Origin: an uncultured Actinomycetes bacterium
GTDB lineage: Bacteria > Actinomycetota > Actinomycetes > Nanopelagicales > Nanopelagicaceae
NCBI GenBank assembly: GCA_903892335.1
Contig: CAITID010000121.1
Span: 1-7,848 of the forward strand
Direction of reading: 5' to 3'
DNA length: 7,848 nt
Under the pieces are notes generated by a model. That model was not told where the DNA came from and made no database searches. It saw only the letters and a program-made list of their open reading frames with translations. This document shows positions 1 to 6,077 of this stretch, one piece after another. Position 1 is the stretch's first letter; every line of letters starts with the position of its first letter. Both the position numbers and the translations under genes were made by a program.

Positions 1-297
1 AATCTGTTCATCACTTGTCTTTGAGGTATCCGCACTGGATATAACATCACCTTCTTTATCATCGGTGTGTGTGGCTTTGCCCAATGAGATAACCGCTTGA
101 TAACCCTTTTTGCCATCTGTTATGTATTGCAAAAGTTTTGTTGCTATGCCAACTCCTAAGACTAAAACACCAGTTGCCATTGGATCTAGGGTTCCAGCAT
201 GGCCAACACGTTTTGTATTTAATCGCTTGCGCGCCATTGCAACAACATCATGGCTAGTCATAGCCCCTGCTTTATTAACTAGTAAAAAGCCATCCAT
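1..297 (-). CDS. truB: tRNA pseudouridine(55) synthase TruB, N-terminal part (cut by window edge)
   Basis: TruB converts uridine 55 in the T-loop of elongator tRNAs to pseudouridine. The 99 codons visible run from an ATG at 297 in an open frame to base 1, so the C-terminal two thirds or so lie outside the window. The start MDGFLLVNKA is the typical TruB opening. The catalytic block VGHAGTLDPMATGVLVLGVG lies at residues 31-50, with the nucleophilic Asp at 38, and is followed by ATKLLQYI and a GYQAVISLGKATHTDD stretch (about 65-80), all as in the family. The ATG lies 8 bp after the rbfA stop. The bases before it (an A/T-rich stretch) show no clear Shine-Dalgarno sequence, so translation probably depends on coupling to rbfA. 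The order rbfA-truB is widely conserved in bacteria. Family assignment is secure; only the missing C-terminus is unknown. Confidence 0.96.
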   Translation of the reverse strand, partial: MDGFLLVNKAGAMTSHDVVAMARKRLNTKRVGHAGTLDPMATGVLVLGVGIATKLLQYITDGKKGYQAVISLGKATHTDDKEGDVISSADTSKTSDEQI

Positions 298-305
298 TTA
301 AATAT

Positions 306-719
306 TTAATCTTGTTTTTTGTATGGATCTTCAAGAATTGGTTTAGCCCCTGCACGAAGCTTTGCTAACTCTGCATCGGCTTTGTGCATTTGATCAATTA
401 AATCATTCATTTCTTTTGCTGAATCCTCAAGTCCATCGAGGAAGAATTCAAGAGTTGGTGTAATTCTTATTCCAAGGGCTCGGCCAACTTCAGAGCGCAA
501 CATTCCCTTTGCACTATTTAGTGCAGCAGCAGTTGCTTCGTGTGCTTGGATATCGCCAAGTACGGTGTAAAAGATTGCCGCTTGTTGTAGATCTCCAGTA
601 ACGCGCACATCTGTAATCGTGACAAAACCTAGCCGCGGATCTTTAATCCGCGTCTCGATTGTGGTTGCGATCAGCTCTTTAATCCGATCAGCAACCTTTA
701 ATGCCCGCTTACTTGCCAT
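306..719 (-). CDS. rbfA: 30S ribosome-binding factor RbfA
   Basis: RbfA is a small KH-like protein that binds the immature 30S subunit near the 5' end of 16S rRNA, assists late maturation and cold adaptation, and leaves before initiation. The 137-residue length is normal for actinobacteria. Family signatures seen: a basic N-terminus with KRALKVADRIKELI (residues 4-17), the conserved RIKDPRLGFVTITDVRVTGD block (24-43), the strand AAIFYTVLGD (47-56), and LRSEVGRALGIRITPTLEFFLD (74-95). The C-terminal helix (about 98-121) is followed by a short tail. The ATG at 719 begins 3 bp after the infB TAA. There is no strong ribosome binding site, which suggests translational coupling to infB. Many actinobacteria have a DUF503 gene between infB and rbfA; here there is no room for one. 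Identification is certain from the motifs and the context. Confidence 0.97.
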   Translation of the reverse strand: MASKRALKVADRIKELIATTIETRIKDPRLGFVTITDVRVTGDLQQAAIFYTVLGDIQAHEATAAALNSAKGMLRSEVGRALGIRITPTLEFFLDGLEDSAKEMNDLIDQMHKADAELAKLRAGAKPILEDPYKKQD

Positions 720-722
720 TAC

Positions 723-3389
723 TTATGCCCGTTTTTTCTCGCGGATCTCATAAACCTGAATTACATCGCCAACTTGTAGATCTTTAAATGAACCAAGTCC
801 GATACCACACTCAAATCCATCGCGAACTTCAGTGGCATCATCTTTGAATCTACGAAGTGAATCGATAGTTAGGTTCTCACCAATTACTACACCAGCACGC
901 AATGTTCTAGCCTTTGCGTTACGGCGAATAATTCCGTCAGAGACCAGACATCCAGCAATATTTCCAACCTTGCTTGATTTAAAGATATCTCTAACTTCAG
1001 CATTACCAAGTACTGCTTCTTCAAACTCTGGCTTGAGAAGTCCCTTAAGTGATGCTTCGATATCTTCAATTGCTTTGTAGATAACGGTGTAGAACTTAAT
1101 ATCCACACCCTCATGATCAGCAAAGGTTGCAGTTTGTGGCTCTGGCTTAACGTTAAAGCCAATAATTACCGCAGTTGATGCAGATGCAAGAGTTACATCG
1201 TTCTTAGTAATTGCACCTACCCCACGGTGAATAACACGAAGATCAACATCAGTTCCAACATCTAGTTGTACTAACGCATCTTCTAATGCTTCTACCGAAC
1301 CAGATACATCTCCCTTTAGAATCAAGTTCAAAGTACTTACCTTTGATTGTTCTAGGAAATCTTCAAGTGAAACCTTCTTACGTGCCTTAGCAAGTGAGGC
1401 ATTTCGTTGGGCCAGCTGACGCTTTTCTGCAATTTGTCTTGCAGTTCGATCATCTTCTGCCACCATAAATGTGTCACCAGCACCTGGCACTGAAGTAAAG
1501 CCAAGTACTTGTACTGGGCGAGATGGACCAGCTTCTTCAACGGTCTCACCATGCTCATCTAACATCGCACGAACTCGACCATATGCACCGCCGGCAACAA
1601 TGGCATCTCCAACATGTAATGTTCCGCGTTGCACCAAAACTGTTGCAACTGGACCACGGCCCTTATCAAGATTTGCTTCAATGGCAACACCGCGCGCTAC
1701 ATCATCTGCGATTGCGCGAAGATCAATTGCCGCATCTGCGGTAAGTAAAATTGCTTCAAGTAACTTATCGATGCCAGCACCAGATAATGCTGAAACATTT
1801 ACGAACATAGTTTGTCCGCCGTACTCCTCGGCAATTAAGTTGTATTCAGTTAATTGTTGGCGGACCTTATCTGGGTTTGCACCCTCTTTATCCACTTTGT
1901 TAACTGCAACCACAATTGGCACATCAGCAGCTTGGGCGTGGTTTAGGGCCTCAATTGTTTGTGGCATTACGCCATCATCGGCGGCAACAACTAGCACAGC
2001 AATATCTGTCACCTTGGCACCACGAGCACGCATAGCGGTAAATGCTTCGTGGCCTGGTGTATCAATAAAGGTAACGGCGCGGGTATTGCCATCATGTTCG
2101 TGGTGAATTTGATAGGCACCAATGTGCTGCGTAATTCCACCGGCTTCAGATTTAACAACTTCAGTTGAGCGAATCGCATCAAGTAAGCGAGTCTTACCGT
2201 GATCAACATGGCCCATTACCGTAACAATTGGCGAGCGCACAACTAGATCCTCTGGATCAATTTGCGCTAACTCTTGCTCTAAATCAATATCAAATTCTTG
2301 TAGTAATTCACGATCCTCATCCTCTGGTGAGACGATTTGAATAATGAAACCAAGTTCAGATCCTAAAATTGCAAAGGTATCTTCATCAACTGATTGAGTT
2401 GCCGTAACCATCTCACCTAAATGAAATAGCGCTGAAACTAATGCAGCTGGATCTGCCTTAATCTTCTCGGCGAAATCCATAAGTGTGGCACCACGGCGCA
2501 TACGAATAACCGCTTTGCCATCACCACGTGGAACAACGGCGCCACCTAATGTTGGTGCTGGTAAATTCTCAAACTCTTCACGACGCTCTTTTTTACTGCG
2601 ATGATTTTTACCTTTGCTCTTGCCACCTTTACCAAAAGCACCTGCTGCGCCACCGCGTTGTGGTGGGCGACCGCCACCTTTACCTGCAAATGGTGAACCA
2701 GTTCCTGGTGTTGTAGATGATGGGGAGCGATAAGGAGAATTACCTTGCGGACGTGCACCTGGTGCACCACCTGGACGTTGTCCTGGTGCGCCACTTTGTG
2801 GACGTGCTGCAAAACCTGGACGAACAGATCCTGGACGTGAACCTTGCATATCACCGCGTTGTCCTGGTCCACGTGCACCACCTTGTGTAGGTGGACGTTG
2901 TCCTGGAGCTAAGCGTTGTTCACCTGGACGAATTGGTCTTGCAGGTGGACGTGGCATTGATGCACCGGAAGAAAATGGATTATTACCAGCACGTGGTGGG
3001 CGTGGCATTGATGTCGGTGAAGTTGGTGACACAGCAGTTGGAGCAACAGGTGTCACTGGCACGACAGGTACTGCTGGATTAATTTTTGGTTGTTCTGCTA
3101 CGAGTTTTTTAGCCGCCTCTTGTAACTCAAGTGGCAGATCCTCAACTGATAATGGTTTAGCCGCTTCCTTCTTGGCTGCTGCTTTTTTCGCAGGTGCTTT
3201 TTTAGCCTTAGGTGCATCTTGACTTGGCGTTAACTCAGGAAATTTATCCATCAACTTACGCAGCACTGGTGCTTCAACTGTTGATGATGCGGATCGGACA
3301 AACTCGCCGACCTCTTGTAATTTAGCTAGTAGCTCTTTACTTTCAAGCCCTAACTCTTTTGCTAATTCGTAAACGCGAACCTTTGACAC
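723..3389 (-). CDS. infB: translation initiation factor IF-2
   Basis: IF-2 is the GTPase that brings initiator fMet-tRNA to the 30S subunit and promotes 50S joining. The protein has 888 residues. An IF2_N domain occupies residues 1-50 (VRVYELAKELGLESKELL). It is followed by an Ala/Lys stretch (57-78), a Pro/Gly/Arg-rich linker (about 128-245), a basic segment GKSKGKNHRSKKERR (256-270), a second IF2_N-like region (about 297-353), and the G domain. G-domain motifs are G1 GHVDHGKT (393-400), switch I AGGITQHIGAY (416-426), G3 DTPGH (443-447), G4 NKVD (497-500) and G5 SAL (533-535). Domains II, III and the C-terminal fMet-tRNA-binding domain follow, ending with the expected region around 855-888 (GFECGIGLGSFKDLQVGDVI). 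The start is GTG at 3389, preceded by AGGAG at 3398-3394 with a 4-nt gap. The linker NNPFSS / MPRPP is typical of actinobacterial IF-2. Confidence 0.99.
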   Translation of the reverse strand: MSKVRVYELAKELGLESKELLAKLQEVGEFVRSASSTVEAPVLRKLMDKFPELTPSQDAPKAKKAPAKKAAAKKEAAKPLSVEDLPLELQEAAKKLVAEQPKINPAVPVVPVTPVAPTAVSPTSPTSMPRPPRAGNNPFSSGASMPRPPARPIRPGEQRLAPGQRPPTQGGARGPGQRGDMQGSRPGSVRPGFAARPQSGAPGQRPGGAPGARPQGNSPYRSPSSTTPGTGSPFAGKGGGRPPQRGGAAGAFGKGGKSKGKNHRSKKERREEFENLPAPTLGGAVVPRGDGKAVIRMRRGATLMDFAEKIKADPAALVSALFHLGEMVTATQSVDEDTFAILGSELGFIIQIVSPEDEDRELLQEFDIDLEQELAQIDPEDLVVRSPIVTVMGHVDHGKTRLLDAIRSTEVVKSEAGGITQHIGAYQIHHEHDGNTRAVTFIDTPGHEAFTAMRARGAKVTDIAVLVVAADDGVMPQTIEALNHAQAADVPIVVAVNKVDKEGANPDKVRQQLTEYNLIAEEYGGQTMFVNVSALSGAGIDKLLEAILLTADAAIDLRAIADDVARGVAIEANLDKGRGPVATVLVQRGTLHVGDAIVAGGAYGRVRAMLDEHGETVEEAGPSRPVQVLGFTSVPGAGDTFMVAEDDRTARQIAEKRQLAQRNASLAKARKKVSLEDFLEQSKVSTLNLILKGDVSGSVEALEDALVQLDVGTDVDLRVIHRGVGAITKNDVTLASASTAVIIGFNVKPEPQTATFADHEGVDIKFYTVIYKAIEDIEASLKGLLKPEFEEAVLGNAEVRDIFKSSKVGNIAGCLVSDGIIRRNAKARTLRAGVVIGENLTIDSLRRFKDDATEVRDGFECGIGLGSFKDLQVGDVIQVYEIREKKRA
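2655..3008 (-). repeat. low-complexity Pro/Gly/Arg coding repeat in the IF-2 linker
   Basis: This part of infB encodes residues about 128-245, made almost entirely of Pro, Gly, Arg, Ala, Gln and Ser. Degenerate units recur: PGQRP at 162-166 and 203-207, GPGQRG at 174-179, SRPGSVRPGF at 184-193. At DNA level a near-identical stretch (plus strand tggacgttgtcctgg) occurs around 2772-2786 and 2892-2906, with related copies near 2858-2868. Such a disordered linker between the N-terminal and GTPase domains is usual in actinobacterial IF-2, and its length varies between strains, probably by slippage or recombination between repeat units. The function of this particular sequence is not known to me. 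Confidence 0.6.
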
Positions 3390-3393
3390 TGAT

Positions 3394-3398
3394 CTCCT
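3394..3398 (-). promoter_or_regulatory. ribosome binding site of infB (AGGAG), fixes the GTG start
   Basis: Minus strand reads CAGGAGATCAGTG, giving AGGAG 4 nt before GTG at 3389. It is the best Shine-Dalgarno match in the window and supports the GTG start rather than a downstream codon. It is also the only large gene here that does not follow its upstream neighbour closely, so it needs its own initiation signal. Confidence 0.75.
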
Positions 3399-3403
3399 GT
3401 CTT

Positions 3404-3427
3404 GGTTCGCAAACTTTTATGCGAACC
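3404..3427 (-). promoter_or_regulatory. stem-loop in the infB leader, just upstream of its ribosome binding site
   Basis: The minus strand contains GGTTCGCA, an 8-nt loop TAAAAGTT, then TGCGAACC: a perfect 8-bp stem. The 3' arm ends 5 nt before the AGGAG of infB, so the site itself stays single-stranded. No T-run follows on either strand, so a simple intrinsic terminator is unlikely. It lies in the 108-bp gap between ylxR (stop at 3498) and infB, the largest gap between the called genes. Possible roles are an RNA processing site between the nusA-ylxR and infB parts of the transcript, a standby or stabilising structure for infB translation, or a protein-binding site. The rest of the gap (3428-3497) is A/T-rich with only trivial open frames of 3-6 codons, and I see no convincing promoter. 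Confidence 0.5.
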
Positions 3428-3497
3428 TAAATTGCCCTGCTCATAATTTGTAGGTACTCATTAAAGTTTCATTCTCGTATCACTCCATACAGTTAAA

Positions 3498-3758
3498 TTA
3501 ATTACTTAATCCTTTTAAGTAATCACTTACCTCTTGCATCTTTAACTGACCTTCAAAATTAAAGGCCCGATAAAAAGCTCTTCGTTCAACTGCGATCTCA
3601 TAACACCTGGTGTGAAGCCATGCTCCCCGGCCCGGCATTCGATGATCTTGGTCGACTTTAACTACATCATCGACTAAAACTGTTCGAATTAAATCTGTCC
3701 AATTTTCTACATCCCGGCAAGCAATACAACTGCGCTGCGGGATCTTCTTGCTGAACAT
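3498..3758 (-). CDS. ylxR: YlxR family RNA-binding protein (DUF448)
   Basis: YlxR proteins are small nucleic-acid-binding proteins encoded between nusA and infB in many bacteria; in Bacillus subtilis the protein has been linked to modulation of RNase P (RnpM), and in most others its job is unsettled. From the ATG at 3758 it has 86 residues. Signature elements: PQRSCIACRD (residues 7-16, Cys 11 and 14), LIRTVLVDD (23-31), the GRGAWLH block (43-49), Cys 52, and the basic helix ERRAFYRAF (58-66). The frame also opens at a TTG at 3764, two codons upstream. I prefer the ATG because AAGG at 3768-3765 sits 6 nt before it, whereas that same AAGG abuts the TTG. The nusA stop (3772-3774) is 13 bp upstream, consistent with one operon. 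The identification is secure; the start is about 80 percent sure. Confidence 0.94.
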   Translation of the reverse strand: MFSKKIPQRSCIACRDVENWTDLIRTVLVDDVVKVDQDHRMPGRGAWLHTRCYEIAVERRAFYRAFNFEGQLKMQEVSDYLKGLSN

Positions 3759-3771
3759 TGGCAACCTTACC

Positions 3772-4809
3772 CTAGGCCCCTTGATCAGGTGAAATATCAG
3801 CGCTAACTTCCGGCTGTTCTACCGCCGGCGCCTTGATCTGCGTAACAGGATTATCTGGATGAATATCAATTCGCCACTGTGTCAGCCTTGCTGCAAGTCT
3901 GGCATTTTGGCCATCCTTACCAATAGCAAGTGATAATTGATAATCTGGAACAACTACCTTTGCTGATTTCATTTCTAGATCTACTATTTCAACAGATGTC
4001 ACCTTTGCAGGTGCAAGTGCATTAGCAACATAGGTTGCCGGATCTTCACTGAAATCAATGATGTCAATCTTCTCGCCATTTAATTCATTCATTACATTTT
4101 GAGCGCGGGAACCTTGTGGCCCAATTAACGCACCCTTTGCACTAACACCTGCTCGATGTGTTCGAACCGATAACTTTGTTCGAGCCCCTGCCTCACGGGC
4201 AATTCCGACAATATCTACGATGCGATCTTTTATCTCTGGACATTCGAGTGCAAATAACATCTTTACAAATGCTGGATGTGATCTAGAAAGTGTTACCTCT
4301 GGACCTTTTTCACCTTGTTTAACATCAACTACAAAACATTTAATCCGATCACCATGTTTATAAACCTCACCTTTGATTTGTTCAACCGCCGGCACCTTTC
4401 CTTCAACCCGGCCAAGATTTACATAAATAATCTCAGCATCTCGCCCTTGTTGCACGACGCCAGAAATTACATCACCAACACTGCCACTGAACTCAGTAAC
4501 AACTTCAAGATCCTTCGCCTCACGCATCTTCTCTTTAATTATTTTTCGCGCAGTCTTATCGGCTAGCTTGGCAAAGCCATCAGGATTATCAGTTACGGTA
4601 TCGATGCGATCACCATCTGGTCCTAATACTGGAACATAAATTAATAGCTCACCAGTTTCGCGATTTAAAACTGCACGCCCATGCGGCTTATGTTCTGGCA
4701 GCGCGGCGTATGCAGCTGCTACCTCATTTTCAATTGAGCTAATTAATCGCTCAAGTGGCAGTTTCTTCTCAGCTGCTAATGCTTTAAGTGCTTCAACATC
4801 AACACTCAT
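3772..4809 (-). CDS. nusA: transcription termination/antitermination factor NusA
   Basis: NusA binds RNA polymerase and nascent RNA, promoting pausing and hairpin-dependent termination, and takes part in rRNA antitermination. The protein has 345 residues, the usual actinobacterial size, with no added acidic C-terminal repeats such as E. coli has. Domains in order: an N-terminal polymerase-binding domain (1 to about 105), an S1 domain (about 107-176, from GSVGDVISGVV to VTLSRSHPAF), KH1 (about 185-265, with loop GPQGSR at 230-235), and KH2 (about 270-318, PDYQLSLAIGKDGQNARLAA with loop GKDG at 297-300). A short Pro/Ala/Glu tail ends the protein. The ATG at 4809 overlaps the rimP TGA in an ATGA arrangement (4806-4809), a sign of translational coupling, with an AGG 7 nt upstream inside rimP. 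The gene ends in TAG just before ylxR. Confidence 0.98.
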   Translation of the reverse strand: MSVDVEALKALAAEKKLPLERLISSIENEVAAAYAALPEHKPHGRAVLNRETGELLIYVPVLGPDGDRIDTVTDNPDGFAKLADKTARKIIKEKMREAKDLEVVTEFSGSVGDVISGVVQQGRDAEIIYVNLGRVEGKVPAVEQIKGEVYKHGDRIKCFVVDVKQGEKGPEVTLSRSHPAFVKMLFALECPEIKDRIVDIVGIAREAGARTKLSVRTHRAGVSAKGALIGPQGSRAQNVMNELNGEKIDIIDFSEDPATYVANALAPAKVTSVEIVDLEMKSAKVVVPDYQLSLAIGKDGQNARLAARLTQWRIDIHPDNPVTQIKAPAVEQPEVSADISPDQGA

Positions 4810-5252
4810 TTGTTAACCTGTTTAAATTCAATCTCAAGTGTTGCTCGCTTGATATCAGCAAACTTTACATTCTGTTCATCAACTGTGACATCAGCTTCCG
4901 TTGAATCCTTAATACGACCGGTGACCTCTTTGCCATCATTTAACACAATTTTAATTAGGCGATCTTTATTTTTGCGCCAATGTCTTGGTTTAGTAAGGGG
5001 TCGATCTAAGCCAGGTGAGGTGACCTCTAATGTGAATGGGTTATTTCCTAGAGTTGGCAGATTTTCGACAATCTCACTGATCGCCTTTGTGGCAACTGTT
5101 ACTTGATCAAGTGATAAATGAGTATCACCATCGACTATGACAGTAAGCATGCTGCGCCGGCCAGCAGCGGTAATTGAAATATCTTCTACGTAAAAACCTA
5201 GGGCCTGGATCGCCGGTGTGATCACGGCTGCGACCTGCTCTTTATTGCTCAT
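4806..5252 (-). CDS. rimP: ribosome maturation factor RimP
   Basis: RimP acts early in 30S subunit assembly, helping S12 and neighbouring proteins to join. At 148 residues it has normal length. Family features: an N-terminal alpha/beta domain with LGFYVEDISITAAGRRSMLTVIVDGD (about 18-43), SLDQVTVATKAISEIV (47-62), the hallmark EVTSPGLDRPL (76-86) followed by HWRKNKDRLIKI, and a C-terminal SH3-like barrel (about 90-145). The ATG at 5252 is preceded by a purine-rich GAGAAGAG at 5265-5258, about 5 nt before the start, which serves as a plausible ribosome binding site. rimP starts 48 bp after the permease gene and overlaps nusA by 4 bp; rimP-nusA pairing is conserved in most bacteria. No clear terminator lies between the permease and rimP, so read-through is expected. 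Confidence 0.97.
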   Translation of the reverse strand: MSNKEQVAAVITPAIQALGFYVEDISITAAGRRSMLTVIVDGDTHLSLDQVTVATKAISEIVENLPTLGNNPFTLEVTSPGLDRPLTKPRHWRKNKDRLIKIVLNDGKEVTGRIKDSTEADVTVDEQNVKFADIKRATLEIEFKQVNK

Positions 5253-5300
5253 TTTTTCTCTTCTCTATATTAAGTTTTTTTAAAGCGTTGTGGCTAAATT

Positions 5301-6068
5301 CTAACTTATAAAGGTATCCCAAGCAACGCGCGCAATTAGCAAAGTTGTTACTACTAAAAATACTTTTCTAACCAGTGGTGAGCCACCCTTAATCGCCAGC
5401 TTTGAACCAATAATGGCGCCAGTTACATTTGCAACAGCCATTATTAAGCCTAACTGCCACCAGATATGCCCAGTTAATTGAAAACTTAAAATCGCGCCGA
5501 TATTGGTGGATAAATTTACTAACTTTGCAGTTCCAGAGGCCTTTAAGAAAGCGTAACCAATGCCGGAGACTAAAAAGAAAACAAGGAAGGTGCCAGTTCC
5601 TGGGCCGAAGATGCCATCATAGAAACCAATGAATAATCCAATTAAGGCTACTAAAAATAGACGCTTGCGATGTGTGAACTTTAATTTTTCAGCTAAACCA
5701 ATATCAGGCTTTAGCCAGGTGTAGATAACAACTGCAATTAGTAAGAAAACTATGAATGGTTTGAAAAACTCCTTTGGCACCGAAGCAGCAAAGTAGGCAC
5801 CGCCAATAGAGCCGATAAAAGCTGGAAACATCATCGTTAGCGTTAATGGAATATCTGGCTTAATATTTTTAAAGTAATTACGCGCTGCAGCTGTTGTGCC
5901 AAAGGCGGATGGCACTTTGTTGGTTCCAAGAATTAGCGGCAGCTCTTTATTTGGTAGCCCTAAAATTAAAGCGGGCAGTTGAATTAATCCCCCGCCACCT
6001 GCCATTGCATCAACAAAGCCAGCAAAGCCAGAGGCGATTGCCAGGAAGAAAATTATTTCGATACTCAT
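5301..6068 (-). CDS. TauE/SafE family membrane permease (YfcA-like)
   Basis: A 255-residue, strongly hydrophobic protein of the sulfite exporter TauE/SafE family (DUF81), inner-membrane proteins linked in various bacteria to export or uptake of sulfur-containing or organic anions. The substrate here cannot be told. Two internally similar halves are visible: GFAGFVDAMAGGGGLIQLPALILGL (about 14-38) with LGTNKVPSAFGT (47-58), and GLFIGFYDGIFGPGTGTFLVFFLV (about 144-167) with ASGTAKLVNLSTNIGAI (177-193). This duplicated Gly-rich motif is diagnostic of the family. Roughly eight membrane segments can be placed: about 4-24, 29-48, 72-95, 103-119, 136-153, 158-175, 183-222 (two) and 235-252. The loop TWLKPDIGLAEKLKFTHRKR (117-136) is probably cytoplasmic. 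The ATG at 6068 is 9 bp after the proS stop with no clear ribosome binding site, so coupling to proS is likely. It is unrelated to the translation genes on both sides. Confidence 0.9.
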   Translation of the reverse strand: MSIEIIFFLAIASGFAGFVDAMAGGGGLIQLPALILGLPNKELPLILGTNKVPSAFGTTAAARNYFKNIKPDIPLTLTMMFPAFIGSIGGAYFAASVPKEFFKPFIVFLLIAVVIYTWLKPDIGLAEKLKFTHRKRLFLVALIGLFIGFYDGIFGPGTGTFLVFFLVSGIGYAFLKASGTAKLVNLSTNIGAILSFQLTGHIWWQLGLIMAVANVTGAIIGSKLAIKGGSPLVRKVFLVVTTLLIARVAWDTFIS

Positions 6069-6077
6069 TAAAACCAG

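Noticed and set aside
110..301. A 63-codon plus-strand frame
   Set aside because: It is antisense to the recognisable TruB coding sequence, including the catalytic GTLDP region.
225..404. Cys pairs in ProRS (residues 225/228 and 401/404) as a sign of an unusual fused zinc domain
   Set aside because: Similar Cys pairs around the INS domain occur in ordinary bacterial ProRS sequences, so nothing extra is indicated. The positions given here are residue numbers in ProRS.
1471..2106. A 211-codon open frame on the plus strand opposite infB
   Set aside because: It lies wholly antisense to the conserved IF-2 GTPase domain. Its Ser/Thr/Ala-rich product matches no family I know and reflects codon bias of the opposite strand.
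2546..2881. A 111-codon minus-strand frame within infB rich in His, Val and Gln
   Set aside because: It is an out-of-frame reading of the repetitive Pro/Gly/Arg linker of IF-2, and its odd composition comes from that repeat.
3404..3427. Reading the infB leader hairpin as an intrinsic terminator for ylxR
   Set aside because: No U-run follows the stem on the minus strand, and the structure sits against the infB ribosome binding site rather than after the ylxR stop.
5267..5296. Possible promoter for rimP on the minus strand (TAGCCA, 18 bp, TAATAT)
   Set aside because: Each hexamer matches the consensus at only 4 of 6 positions in an A/T-rich gap, and the implied start would fall inside the likely ribosome binding site. 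Too weak to call without transcript data.
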